Below, one piece after another: positions 24,132-32,892 of a stretch of 64,000 nt of DNA (positions are counted from its first letter, which is position 1; the number at the start of each line of letters is the position of its first letter). A program made the position numbers and the translations under genes. Source of the stretch: CALWPV01 sp045632125 (GTDB lineage Bacteria; Bacillota; Clostridia; Lachnospirales; Bianqueaceae). Location: positions 1-64,000 of the forward strand of contig JAZQWC010000089.1 in NCBI GenBank assembly GCA_045632125.1, written 5' to 3'. A model generated the notes under the pieces. That model ran no database searches and was not told where the DNA came from. It worked only from the letters and a program-made list of their open reading frames with translations.

Positions 24132-25041
24132 AAGTTTGAAAGGAGCCATGACCGTTGAGGCTTCGATAATTTTACCGATTGTAATAATTTGTATTCTTCC
24201 TTTTATATACTTGTTTCGCATGCTTCAGTTTCAAATAGTTTTAGAAAAGGGAATTGATGAATGTTTAAAGCATATGGCGATTGAAATGTATATATTGGAA
24301 AGAGTTTCTATGCTGCCGGAATGCAAGGAGGAAGAGGAAACTGAGATTGAAACATCAAAAATAGAACAGATTGAAATACTTATGGATCAATATACAGATT
24401 TTTTTGAAGAAGAAGGCTGGAAGGATATGCTTCAGGAATGGGGATATGAGTTAGTGGGGGAGCTGCTTTTTCAAGAACGACTAGAAGAATGGTTGGAGGC
24501 TGAGCAATTAGATGCTTGGGGAGTGCAGGACGGTTGGCTGGGAATAATAGTATCGGAAAGTGATTTTTTATACACAGAAGATGGGCATCATGATTTGATT
24601 AAGGGAGCAGTAACTTTTGAATGGGAGAGTATGTTTTCATTTTGGAAACCAAAATCGGTAACAGTGCAGAGAGTATATCATTGCTTCGTAGGAGAAAATG
24701 GATCTTCAAAAGTGGGGAATGAAGAAAACACCCATAATAGTATAGTAGTGTATAGAATTGGAAATGGAATGAAATATCATTGTTCAGGTTGCTATTTGAT
24801 TAGTAAAAATGTTTATACATCGACGAAAAGTATGGCTGAAAAAAATGGCAAACAAGCCTGTGGACGCTGTGAGCCACATAACGCTATTACAGTATATCAA
24901 ACAAAAGGAGGAGAACATTACCATATGGAAAACTGCAGCTATTTGAATCCTGATGTTGCTGCGCTGTCATTGGAAGAAGCGATTCGGTTTGGATATACAG
25001 AATGCGGGTTATGCTGGGAGGGAAATCAATATTTTTCTTGA
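24112..25041 (+). CDS. TadE-like pseudopilin with C-terminal duplicated Cys modules
   Basis: 309 residues. The N-terminus LKGAMTVEASIILPIVI is a TadE-type prepilin leader and helix. The middle is acidic. The last 90 residues hold two copies of a module: Y-H-C-x2-C ... C-G-R-C (about 222-253) and Y-H-x3-C ... C-G-L-C (about 273-301). The spacing resembles small zinc or Fe binding knuckles, or disulfide-bonded surface modules. I chose the ATG at 24112, 9 bases after GGGAG; one at 24106 is only 3 bases from it. Confidence 0.8.
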   Translation: MALMTNRSLKGAMTVEASIILPIVIICILPFIYLFRMLQFQIVLEKGIDECLKHMAIEMYILERVSMLPECKEEEETEIETSKIEQIEILMDQYTDFFEEEGWKDMLQEWGYELVGELLFQERLEEWLEAEQLDAWGVQDGWLGIIVSESDFLYTEDGHHDLIKGAVTFEWESMFSFWKPKSVTVQRVYHCFVGENGSSKVGNEENTHNSIVVYRIGNGMKYHCSGCYLISKNVYTSTKSMAEKNGKQACGRCEPHNAITVYQTKGGEHYHMENCSYLNPDVAALSLEEAIRFGYTECGLCWEGNQYFS

Positions 25042-25057
25042 AATATTAAATGGTGGC

Positions 25058-25438
25058 GTGCTGATAATGTTGACGATAGCTGGTATATGGGATCTGATTA
25101 AAAAAGAAATTCCGATTTTACTTTTGACCGGGCTATCAGTGATAGCGTGTTATATATGGTGGGAGACAAGTGTGTGGCAGCAGGTATGGAAAGCAGGGAT
25201 GGCAGTGCTGCTGGGCTTAAGTGGCATATGGTTAGTGTATGGTAAAAGAATAGGTATCGGTGATGTATGGATGTTGATTTGTCTTGCTATTATATGGCCT
25301 CAGGAAGTGTTTTTGCAAAGTCTATGTCATGCGGCAATGCTTCTATGCACAATAGCAACAGTAATATGGATTATGACAGGTAATGAGCAGATTCAAATTC
25401 CAATGGTTCCCTTTTTAGTGTTGGGATATTGGCTGTGA
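25058..25438 (+). CDS. tadV: Prepilin peptidase (TadV/CpaA-type)
   Basis: About 126 residues of an A24 aspartic peptidase. The two catalytic Asp are seen in GIWDLIKKEIP and GIGDVW. Four hydrophobic helices. It should process the Flp and TadE-like prepilins of this locus. The start is unsure: GTG at 25058 or ATG at 25067; both give a short first helix, so the protein may start even further upstream at a non-standard codon. Confidence 0.85.
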   Translation: MLIMLTIAGIWDLIKKEIPILLLTGLSVIACYIWWETSVWQQVWKAGMAVLLGLSGIWLVYGKRIGIGDVWMLICLAIIWPQEVFLQSLCHAAMLLCTIATVIWIMTGNEQIQIPMVPFLVLGYWL

Positions 25439-25446
25439 GGGAAAGT

Positions 25447-26097
25447 ATGGTTAAAATAATAAAGGAATCTCAGCGCATGCTGATACGGGCAGAAGAAGAA
25501 TCGATTGTATATCAGGGGAAAATGATGGCTGCGATTCCGTGGTTGCTGCCTTACGAATGGATAGATGGAAATGGATTAGTTTATCAAAAAATCAATGCTC
25601 CCAATCTTTTACAATGGCTTCAAAAGGAAAGGAGAGAAGGAGAAATTCTGGAAGTTTTGGAATCTTTTTTTCATAACTATAAAGAGCTAGAATCCTATTT
25701 AATAGATGAAGAAAAAATAGTGTTGGATCCGGAATGGGTTTTTTGGATGGAAGAGGAAAAAAGGCTTCGATTAGCATATGTGCCATGGGATGTTTCGGGA
25801 AGGGTACATAGTTCCTTTGTGAAACGCTTTGCCAGCCTTTTGTGGAATACTGCATTGAAACAAAAGTGGCAAAATGAAAGGCTGATTTTAATGCTTTACA
25901 GAATGCAGATAGCAGTCTTACATCAAAATCAGCCTCAGTTATGGTGTCAATGGATCGAAGGGGAAAAAAGGAAAATTAAAGAAAGCGATCCTGTGAAGGA
26001 ACAGGCACTGGATATCTTAACAGAGGAGGAACCATACGATGAAAAAAAACGATGGTTTCGACGATTTAAAGAAAAATTCCCGATTGCGATTCGATGA
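25447..26097 (+). CDS. DUF6382-like protein without an FHA domain
   Basis: 216 residues resembling the DUF6382 domain: IPWLLPYEWIDGNGLVYQK, then LIDEEKIVLDPEWVFW and LRLAYVPWDV. In relatives this domain is followed by an FHA phosphopeptide-binding domain, but here the protein ends with a basic tail (KKRWFRRFKEKFPIAIR). It is last in the Tad operon, after tadV, and a regulatory or assembly role is likely. GAGGGAAAG precedes the ATG. Confidence 0.7.
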   Translation: MVKIIKESQRMLIRAEEESIVYQGKMMAAIPWLLPYEWIDGNGLVYQKINAPNLLQWLQKERREGEILEVLESFFHNYKELESYLIDEEKIVLDPEWVFWMEEEKRLRLAYVPWDVSGRVHSSFVKRFASLLWNTALKQKWQNERLILMLYRMQIAVLHQNQPQLWCQWIEGEKRKIKESDPVKEQALDILTEEEPYDEKKRWFRRFKEKFPIAIR

Positions 26098-26112
26098 ACA
26101 ACAAGCTAATAA

Positions 26113-26129
26113 AGAAGTAGCTTACTTCT
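26113..26129. terminator. Possible weak terminator of the Tad operon
   Basis: Perfect 7-bp stem AGAAGTA-GCT-TACTTCT between two convergent genes, but no T run follows, so function is uncertain. Confidence 0.3.
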
Positions 26130-26136
26130 AAGTGGG

Positions 26137-28302
26137 TCAATTCCAATTATCTTCTACAATATTGCGGGAGGCATCATGGAATTGGATAGAAGAGGGTTCG
26201 TAAATACCGGTCAAAGTAGGCGGAAGCAAAGTGCCTTCTTGTTTTAGATCAACACAGTACCGTAGGTAAAAGTATACGGGAACAGCAGACCAACCATGGC
26301 AAAGACTGCCGGCACGATCAAAATCATAGGCACCAACAATAGTTTCCCAGAATGTAGTGGCATTTTGATACAACATGCTTCCAAATTGATCTGCGATCGT
26401 GTTAAAAACAAAACGAGCATAGTTTTCGGGCTCGGTCATGAGTGCCTCATATTTAAAAATACTATGGCTTAATGTGATGGGATACAAGGTTACATCAGAG
26501 GTGCCGGCTAAGGCGTTTAACACGGTACTGCGACAGGACTCGGGTACGGCTCCGCAAAGAAGTAGAAGAGCCTGAGTTAATTCCGCATAATGATCTAAAG
26601 AATCATGAGCTAAAGTTGTTGCATAGCAGCCTAAGGCTGGGTTAAAGAAAATACGATGCAAATTTGAATTGAGCTGAGCGGCAATAGTGTCATACCTAGT
26701 GGCCTCGCTGGTTAGCTGAAGTTGACGGCAGATCCGACTCAAAGATTGGAGAGCCATAGAAACAAAAGCAGACAAAGGCGCATCATAGGCTGACTGGCTG
26801 ATATGATCTTCGTACCCAAGATGGCCTTCTAATCCGACTTGCCATTCATAAAAGTTCCAATATGCATCACCGAGAAGACGGCGGATGATTCCTTTTTCAT
26901 CAATACGAGCAATAAATCCTTCAGCGATATCTATAGCTACGGGGAGCATTTCACGGATAAATTCTGAATCATCGGAGTATTTAAGATACTCTGCCAACTG
27001 AACAAGATAGATTGCTGAGAATGAAGGGATAGTAATGGAAACTCTTGCGGGGCTGGTCAGTTCCAATAGGTGGTCGGAACGTAGGCTAAGACCGATCATT
27101 TTTAAGCTGGCTTTAGCAAAAGCATATTCTTCAAAGGCATAATAGCCACAGAGCATTTGATTGCGGCTATCCATAGTGTAGAGAGCTTGTTCGCGCCAGG
27201 GACAATCTTCATAATGTTCATGCATACAGCCTTGCAGTGTTCTCAAACTAGTACGGTAAATTTGAGAATGCAGATGATCAGCGCAGGTAAAGAGGTTGGT
27301 GGTAGCTAAGGGGTAGCGAGAAGTAGATACACCTGCATAATAGAGGGTGAAACCTTCGGCATATACATGAAGCTGTAAATAACGAAGTCCTAAACGTTTG
27401 ATAGGATAAAAGAAGGTGTTTCGTCCAGCTTTTCCGCGAAAACGAGCAGCAAAACAGCGACCACCTACAGAAGTGCGCACACGTAGATCTTCAAGATGTT
27501 CACCCCAACCGATTAAGACATCAGCTTCATGGGGAAGATCCAAATCGAGCTGCAGGTAACCGGTTTGCTCTTTGCGAAGATCGATAAGGGCCCAATTGTC
27601 GGAAAGGATAACTCCATCAGGGCAAGGCAGGGAAGTGGGTACGGGGGGGACTGCAGAAACAATAGAAGCATTTTGCATACGTTCTGCGTAATTATCGATA
27701 TGAACGGAATCGGAGAAATGACCGATGGAGATCAGATCAGCCGGTTCAGGGGGATCTAAACGAAGTTTTTGAATGGGACGAGGTTGCATCGGGCAGCACG
27801 GACCGGAAACCAAGGAGGGAACATAGGAATCGGGAATCAGGGTGGAATCATAATCGAAGGAATAGGAAAGCTGACCGGATACTTTAGAAACCCCGGCAGA
27901 GGCATAACGAATATCGCGTCTTACGGTAGTGGTTTCATCACTAACAGCGATAATGTGAGTTCCTTCGTAAATAACAAAAGCAAGTTCAGCTGGGTAAGCA
28001 CGATAAGTGGAACTATCTTCACCTTGGCAATATGCGGTGATTGTAAACGTATTAGGACCTTGTACAAGAAAAGTGGAAATATCAAGTTCATCATATACAC
28101 GGTAGTGTTCGTAGTCGGGAAACTGATCGTTGGCTGCGAACTGATCATTGATATATAGGGCATATTGTGAGTTAGCATGAATCAACATACGACATTGCCG
28201 GGGATCAGTGACCGTTATTTCTTTGCGAAATTCCATTGTCTCATTAATTGCAAATCCATTGGGATGCCAGATAAATTGAGCGGACTCGAAGGGATGCTGC
28301 AT
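26137..28302 (-). CDS. Glycoside hydrolase, GH78-like (alpha-L-rhamnosidase family)
   Basis: 721 residues with no signal peptide, so intracellular. N-terminal beta domains (LIHANSQYALYINDQF is the usual Gal-binding-like start) precede an (alpha/alpha)6 catalytic barrel. The signature HEHYEDCPWREQALYTMDSR (about 352-371) matches the GH78 motif region. Specificity is not certain; related sequences are annotated simply as family 78 proteins. AGGAGG lies 6 bases before the ATG. It stands alone, convergent with the Tad operon, and may feed the sugar operon at 32893. Confidence 0.8.
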   Translation of the reverse strand: MQHPFESAQFIWHPNGFAINETMEFRKEITVTDPRQCRMLIHANSQYALYINDQFAANDQFPDYEHYRVYDELDISTFLVQGPNTFTITAYCQGEDSSTYRAYPAELAFVIYEGTHIIAVSDETTTVRRDIRYASAGVSKVSGQLSYSFDYDSTLIPDSYVPSLVSGPCCPMQPRPIQKLRLDPPEPADLISIGHFSDSVHIDNYAERMQNASIVSAVPPVPTSLPCPDGVILSDNWALIDLRKEQTGYLQLDLDLPHEADVLIGWGEHLEDLRVRTSVGGRCFAARFRGKAGRNTFFYPIKRLGLRYLQLHVYAEGFTLYYAGVSTSRYPLATTNLFTCADHLHSQIYRTSLRTLQGCMHEHYEDCPWREQALYTMDSRNQMLCGYYAFEEYAFAKASLKMIGLSLRSDHLLELTSPARVSITIPSFSAIYLVQLAEYLKYSDDSEFIREMLPVAIDIAEGFIARIDEKGIIRRLLGDAYWNFYEWQVGLEGHLGYEDHISQSAYDAPLSAFVSMALQSLSRICRQLQLTSEATRYDTIAAQLNSNLHRIFFNPALGCYATTLAHDSLDHYAELTQALLLLCGAVPESCRSTVLNALAGTSDVTLYPITLSHSIFKYEALMTEPENYARFVFNTIADQFGSMLYQNATTFWETIVGAYDFDRAGSLCHGWSAVPVYFYLRYCVDLKQEGTLLPPTLTGIYEPSSIQFHDASRNIVEDNWN

Positions 28303-28452
28303 AAAAACCTCCTGAAAAGTAGAGTCAAATAAGAATGTGCGTGAAAGAGCATGAAAAATATATAATAACAGAAGTACCTATTAAAAGTTTAGTATTGGAT
28401 GCAAGGAATGTCAATACTGCGGGTAGATTTTCATGAATTACACTTTCATTTC

Positions 28453-28481
28453 TTGTCAGGATTGAAATATTGTGATAAAAT
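28453..28481 (+). promoter_or_regulatory. Sigma-A promoter of the methyltransferase-hslO operon
   Basis: TTGTCA (28453-28458), 17 bp, TAAAAT (28476-28481). Confidence 0.7.
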
Positions 28482-28566
28482 GCAAAATGTATTATTATGC
28501 TCATATGTATCAGTTTAGTGTTAGAAAGAACACTGTTGATGGAGCGATATCTTAAAGGAAACAATC

Positions 28567-29334
28567 ATGTATCAGGATTTTGCAAAGATTTATGATGAGT
28601 TTATGCAGACTGTGCCATATAGCACATGGGCTGATTATATAGAAACAGTTTGGGAGAAACATAATTGTACCCCTAAACTGGTATTCGATTTGGCCTGTGG
28701 TACGGGAAGCTTAACACTCGAATTATCTAAAAGAGGCTACGAAATGATCGGAGCGGATCTTTCGCCTGAAATGTTAGAGATAGCCAGAGAAAAAGCTGAG
28801 GAAGAAAAGCAGGATATTCTGTATCTGCTACAGGATATGCGAGAATTTGAGCTGTATGGAACAGTGGACAGTATAGTGTGTACCTGTGATAGCCTGAATT
28901 ATTTGTTGGAAGAAGAGGAACTTTTGGAAGTGTTTAGACTGGTAGAAAACTATTTAGATCCAAAAGGACTTTTTGTGTTCGATATGAATACAGAATATAA
29001 ATATCGAGATGTAATGGGAGAAAAGGTAATTGCAGATACCACCGAAGATGCGGCCTTTATCTGGCAGAACTATTACTACGAAGAAGAAAAAGTTAATGAG
29101 TATCAGGTAACGTTTTTCTATAAGGAAGATGAGACAGAAACGGTATATCAGCGTCAGGAGGAGATTCATTATCAAAAAGCTTATGACGTGAAAGTGGTGC
29201 GTGATCTGTTAAAGCAATGTCATTTAAAAGTTGAAGGCATATATGATGCCTTTTCATTAGAGCCGGCAACGGAAAACTCGGAACGAGTTTTCTTTGTAGC
29301 AAGAGAACAACGAAAGGAAAAAGAAAATGAGTGA
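28567..29334 (+). CDS. Class I SAM-dependent methyltransferase
   Basis: 255 residues. Motif I is VFDLACGTGSLTLEL (about 39-53), followed by GADLSPEMLEIAREKA. The target is unknown; small proteins of this shape (YqeM-like) are common in Firmicutes. It overlaps hslO by eight bases, so the two are coupled. Confidence 0.85.
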   Translation: MYQDFAKIYDEFMQTVPYSTWADYIETVWEKHNCTPKLVFDLACGTGSLTLELSKRGYEMIGADLSPEMLEIAREKAEEEKQDILYLLQDMREFELYGTVDSIVCTCDSLNYLLEEEELLEVFRLVENYLDPKGLFVFDMNTEYKYRDVMGEKVIADTTEDAAFIWQNYYYEEEKVNEYQVTFFYKEDETETVYQRQEEIHYQKAYDVKVVRDLLKQCHLKVEGIYDAFSLEPATENSERVFFVAREQRKEKENE

Positions 29335-30217
29335 TTATGTATTAAGAGGAACAGCTGCTGATGGTCAGATTTTGGCTTTTGCTGCAGTAACATCGGAAAT
29401 GGTGGAGGAAGCAAGAAGAAGACACGGTACTACACCGGTGGCAACGGCTGCTTTGGGAAGAACTATGACTGCGTCTGCTATGATGGCATGCCAGTTGAAG
29501 GGGGCTAAGGAAAGTCTTACGATTCAAATCGAAGGTTCCGGTCCTATTGGAAAGATTATTACCATTGCCGATGGAACCGGAGCAGTGCGCGGTTATGTAA
29601 AGGAACCTAAAGTAGATCTGCCTTTAAATTCTAAGGGTAAGTTGGATGTAGCAGAAGCAGTTGGTATTGGTGTAATGAGCATTACCAAAGACTTAGGCCT
29701 GCGCGAACCTTATGTAGGTTCCACTCATCTGATCTCCAGTGAGATTGCAGAGGATCTGGCATATTATTTCACCGCTTCCGAGCAGATTCCTTCTGCAGTT
29801 GCCTTGGGTGTGTTGGTGAATAAAGACCAGAGCGTATGGACTGCCGGTGGATATATTTTCCAGATGATGCCGGGGGCATCTGATGAAATTGCAGAAAAAC
29901 TGCAGAACAAGGTTGTAAGTTTTGGCTCTATTTCTAAGTATTTAGCGGAAGGGCATACACCGGAAGAATTGCTGGAAGATATGCTAGGAGAGTTTGATTA
30001 TCATACTTTGGACAAGGTTGATGTTCGCTTTGAATGTAATTGTACAAGAGAACGTGTAAGTTCAGCATTGATGAGTATTGGTGAAAAAGACTTGAGTGAG
30101 TTGATCGAAGAAGGCGAAAGTATTGAGATGAGCTGTCATTTCTGTAATGAAAAATATAACTTCAGTGTGGCAGAAATGCAGGAAATGTTGGAAAAAATTC
30201 ATCAGCAAAAAAAGTAA
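29327..30217 (+). CDS. hslO: Redox-regulated chaperone Hsp33
   Basis: 296 residues with the Hsp33 start DYVLRGTAADGQILAFAAV and the C-terminal zinc switch CNC ... CHFC. On oxidative unfolding the four Cys release zinc and the protein becomes an ATP-independent holdase. It overlaps the methyltransferase gene. Confidence 0.97.
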   Translation: MSDYVLRGTAADGQILAFAAVTSEMVEEARRRHGTTPVATAALGRTMTASAMMACQLKGAKESLTIQIEGSGPIGKIITIADGTGAVRGYVKEPKVDLPLNSKGKLDVAEAVGIGVMSITKDLGLREPYVGSTHLISSEIAEDLAYYFTASEQIPSAVALGVLVNKDQSVWTAGGYIFQMMPGASDEIAEKLQNKVVSFGSISKYLAEGHTPEELLEDMLGEFDYHTLDKVDVRFECNCTRERVSSALMSIGEKDLSELIEEGESIEMSCHFCNEKYNFSVAEMQEMLEKIHQQKK

Positions 30218-30225
30218 AATTTCAC

Positions 30226-30254
30226 TTGATTAAATAAACAATACGTGATACAAT
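30226..30254 (+). promoter_or_regulatory. Sigma-A promoter of tdh-kbl
   Basis: TTGATT (30226-30231), 17 bp, TACAAT (30249-30254), just after hslO; leader of about 60 bases. Confidence 0.7.
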
Positions 30255-30322
30255 GTTCTTATCGAGAGGACAATTTCGAATCAAAATGTCTTCCACTCAA
30301 GAACAAAATAGGAGGATTTATC

Positions 30323-31384
30323 ATGAGCAACACTATGTACGCGCTGGTAAAAACACAGGCTGGCGTAGGCTTGACTCTGGAAAGAGTACCCGTTCCGGAA
30401 GTTGGCCCCAATGATGTAAAGATTAAGATCCATAAAACTTCTATCTGCGGTACCGATCTGCACATTTATAACTGGGATGAATGGTCTCAGAAAACCATTA
30501 AACTTGGCACCACCATCGGTCATGAATATGTTGGTGAGATCGTTGAAGTTGGTAGCGCTGTTACCGAGTTCCCGATTGGTATGACTGTTACCGGTGAAGG
30601 TCACATTACCTGTGGCATCTGCCGTAACTGCCGTGAAGGCAACAAGCATCTGTGCCGTAATACTGTTGGTGTTGGTGTTAACCGCAATGGTGCATTTGCA
30701 GAATATTTGGTAATTCCTAAAGAGAATGTAGTTCCTGTTACTATTACTGAAACTATGACTGAATCCATGGTTTCTTCTTTCGATCCCTTGGGCAATGCTG
30801 TACATACTGCTCTGAGCTTTGATATGGTAGGCGAAGATGTTCTGATCACCGGTTGTGGTCCCATCGGTATGATGGCTGCTGCTGTTTGCCGTCACGTTGG
30901 TGCTCGCCGCATCGTTATTACTGATGTAAACGATTATCGCTTGGAACTGTGTAAAGAAATCTGCCCCACTGTTACTACCGTTAACGTTGCTAAACAGAAA
31001 CTGGAAGATGTTATGCAGGAGCTGGGCATGAAGGAAGGTTTCGATATCGGTTTGGAAATGTCCGGTAACGGTATGGCTTTCGCTTCCATGATCGATAACA
31101 TGAACAATGGTGGTAAGGTTGCTGTTCTGGGCGTACATGCTAAACAGCCTCAGGTTGACTGGCAGAAGATCGTATGGAATGGTTTGACCATTCGTGGTAT
31201 CTATGGTCGTAAGATCTTCGATACTTGGAACAAGATGATCTTCATGATGGAGAGCGGTCTGGATGTAAGAAAAGTATTGACTCATGAGTTTAATTTCAAA
31301 GACTTTGAAAAGGGATTTGAAGTTTTCAATACCGGTAAGTCCGGTAAGGTAGTTCTGGATTGGACCACCGGTACCGAAGAATAA
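30323..31384 (+). CDS. tdh: L-threonine 3-dehydrogenase
   Basis: 353-residue zinc MDR enzyme oxidising threonine to 2-amino-3-ketobutyrate. Catalytic zinc site CGTDLHIY with GHE; structural zinc Cys cluster CGICRNCREGNKHLC; Rossmann loop ITGCGPIGMMAAAV. AGGAGG precedes the ATG. The codon use is strongly biased (few TTA, CTA or TCA codons), pointing to high expression. It works with kbl next door. Confidence 0.95.
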   Translation: MSNTMYALVKTQAGVGLTLERVPVPEVGPNDVKIKIHKTSICGTDLHIYNWDEWSQKTIKLGTTIGHEYVGEIVEVGSAVTEFPIGMTVTGEGHITCGICRNCREGNKHLCRNTVGVGVNRNGAFAEYLVIPKENVVPVTITETMTESMVSSFDPLGNAVHTALSFDMVGEDVLITGCGPIGMMAAAVCRHVGARRIVITDVNDYRLELCKEICPTVTTVNVAKQKLEDVMQELGMKEGFDIGLEMSGNGMAFASMIDNMNNGGKVAVLGVHAKQPQVDWQKIVWNGLTIRGIYGRKIFDTWNKMIFMMESGLDVRKVLTHEFNFKDFEKGFEVFNTGKSGKVVLDWTTGTEE

Positions 31385-31435
31385 TACAGAAGAATAATTT
31401 AGAATCATTTCTATATTATAAGGAGAACTTGCATA

Positions 31436-32617
31436 ATGAAAACTGCATATAATTATTTTCAGGCTACCCTGAATCAGTTGAAGGAAGATGGTCTGTACAA
31501 GAACGAGCGAGTAATTACCACTCCTCAGCAGAGCCATATCAATACCACTGCTGCCACCAATGTTATCAACATGTGTGCAAACAACTATCTGGGTCTGTCC
31601 AACAATGAGCGTTTGATCAAGGCAGCAAAAGAGAGCTATGACAAATGGGGCTATGGTCTTTCTTCCGTACGTTTCATCTGTGGTACTCAGCAGATCCACA
31701 AAGATCTGGAAAAGAAGATCAGCGAATTCCTGGGCATGGATGATACCATTCTGTACAGCTCTTGCTTCGATGCTAATGGTGGTCTGTTTGAGACTCTGCT
31801 GGATGCAGAATGCGCTATCATCAGCGACGAACTGAATCACGCCAGCATCATCGACGGTGTACGTCTGTGTAAAGCTCAGAGATATCGTTACAAAAACAAC
31901 AACATGGAAGATCTGAAGCGCTGTCTGGAAGAAGCTAAAGATGCTAAGATCAAACTGATTGCTACTGATGGTGTATTCTCCATGGACGGTATCATTGCTA
32001 ACCTGGAAGCAATCTGTGATTTGGCCGATGAATATGATGCACTGGTTATGGTTGACGATAGCCATGCAGTAGGTTTCATGGGTGAACATGGTCGCGGTAC
32101 TCATGAGGCTTGTGGTGTTATGGGTCGTGTAGACATCATCACCGGTACTTTGGGTAAAGCATTGGGTGGAGCATCCGGCGGTTATACCAGCGCACGTCAG
32201 GAAATCATCGATATGCTGCGTCAGAAGAGCCGTCCCTATCTGTTCTCTAATACCTTGGCTCCCGCTATTGCTTGCGCTTCTTATGAGACTTTCACCATGC
32301 TGATGGAAAGCACTGAACTGCGTGATAAAGTACATGAGAATACTCGTTACTTTAGAGAGCAGATGGAAAAGGTTGGCTTTGACATTATTCCCAGCACTCA
32401 TCCTATCGTAGCAGTTATGTTCTATGATGCACATGTTGCAGGTAAAGTAGCTGCTCGTATGTTGGAACTGGGCATCTATGTAACCAGCTTCACCTATCCT
32501 GTAGTTCCCAAAGGAAAGGCTCGTATCCGTACCCAGGTATCTGCTGCTCATAGCAAAGAAGATCTGGATTACGTTGTTAAGTGCTTCAAACAGATCAAAG
32601 ACGAAATGGGTCTGTAA
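31436..32617 (+). CDS. kbl: Glycine C-acetyltransferase (2-amino-3-ketobutyrate CoA ligase)
   Basis: 393-residue PLP enzyme of the alpha-oxoamine synthase family. It splits aminoketobutyrate with CoA into glycine and acetyl-CoA. The PLP Lys lies in GTLGKALGGASGGY; DDSHAVGFMGEHGRG is the conserved Asp/His region. With tdh it forms the threonine-to-glycine route. AAGGAG precedes the ATG, 52 bases after tdh. Confidence 0.96.
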   Translation: MKTAYNYFQATLNQLKEDGLYKNERVITTPQQSHINTTAATNVINMCANNYLGLSNNERLIKAAKESYDKWGYGLSSVRFICGTQQIHKDLEKKISEFLGMDDTILYSSCFDANGGLFETLLDAECAIISDELNHASIIDGVRLCKAQRYRYKNNNMEDLKRCLEEAKDAKIKLIATDGVFSMDGIIANLEAICDLADEYDALVMVDDSHAVGFMGEHGRGTHEACGVMGRVDIITGTLGKALGGASGGYTSARQEIIDMLRQKSRPYLFSNTLAPAIACASYETFTMLMESTELRDKVHENTRYFREQMEKVGFDIIPSTHPIVAVMFYDAHVAGKVAARMLELGIYVTSFTYPVVPKGKARIRTQVSAAHSKEDLDYVVKCFKQIKDEMGL

Positions 32618-32664
32618 TTCTTAATACATTACGATACTTGGTAATTGATTTAGAATGTATATCG

Positions 32665-32702
32665 AAGGCTGAACATCTGAAAAAGGTGTTCAGCCTTTTT
32701 GT
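32665..32702 (+). terminator. Terminator of tdh-kbl
   Basis: AAGGCTGAACA (32665-32675) pairs with TGTTCAGCCTT (32687-32697), followed by a T run. Confidence 0.92.
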
Positions 32703-32751
32703 GTTAATGGAAAAGTGGGGTCCGTTTTGGACAATAGCTACAATATTAACC

Positions 32752-32781
32752 TTGACAGAGATAAAAGCCTTGTGATATATT
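32752..32781 (+). promoter_or_regulatory. Sigma-A promoter of the Gfo/TIM-barrel operon
   Basis: TTGACA (32752-32757), 18 bp, TATATT (32776-32781). Confidence 0.75.
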
Positions 32782-32782
32782 G

Positions 32783-32797
32783 ATGAAAACGATTACA
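32783..32797 (+). promoter_or_regulatory. cre operator (CcpA binding site)
   Basis: ATGAAAACGATTACA matches all fixed positions of the cre consensus WTGNAANCGNWNNCW. It starts one base after the -10 and covers the expected transcription start, the layout for carbon catabolite repression. hprK, which makes the CcpA co-repressor, is at 62311. Confidence 0.75.
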
Positions 32798-32827
32798 CTT
32801 AGATAATTGAAAACTATGTCATTTTTT

Positions 32828-32869
32828 GCCGCTTTGCGGCGGGAATCTGTCTGCCAAAGTTTAGGGCAG
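32828..32869 (+). promoter_or_regulatory. Two small hairpins in the Gfo leader
   Basis: GCCGC-TTT-GCGGC (32828-32840) and CTGCC / GGCAG (32851-32869) lie in the roughly 105-base leader, ahead of AAAGGAGG. Role unknown. Confidence 0.4.
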
Positions 32870-32892
32870 GTATTTAAAAGGAGGATATTAAG

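Noticed and set aside
30281..32551. Open frame of 756 codons on the minus strand opposite tdh and kbl
   Set aside because: It arises because the highly expressed tdh and kbl avoid TTA, CTA and TCA codons. It spans two known genes, has no ribosome binding site and resembles no family.
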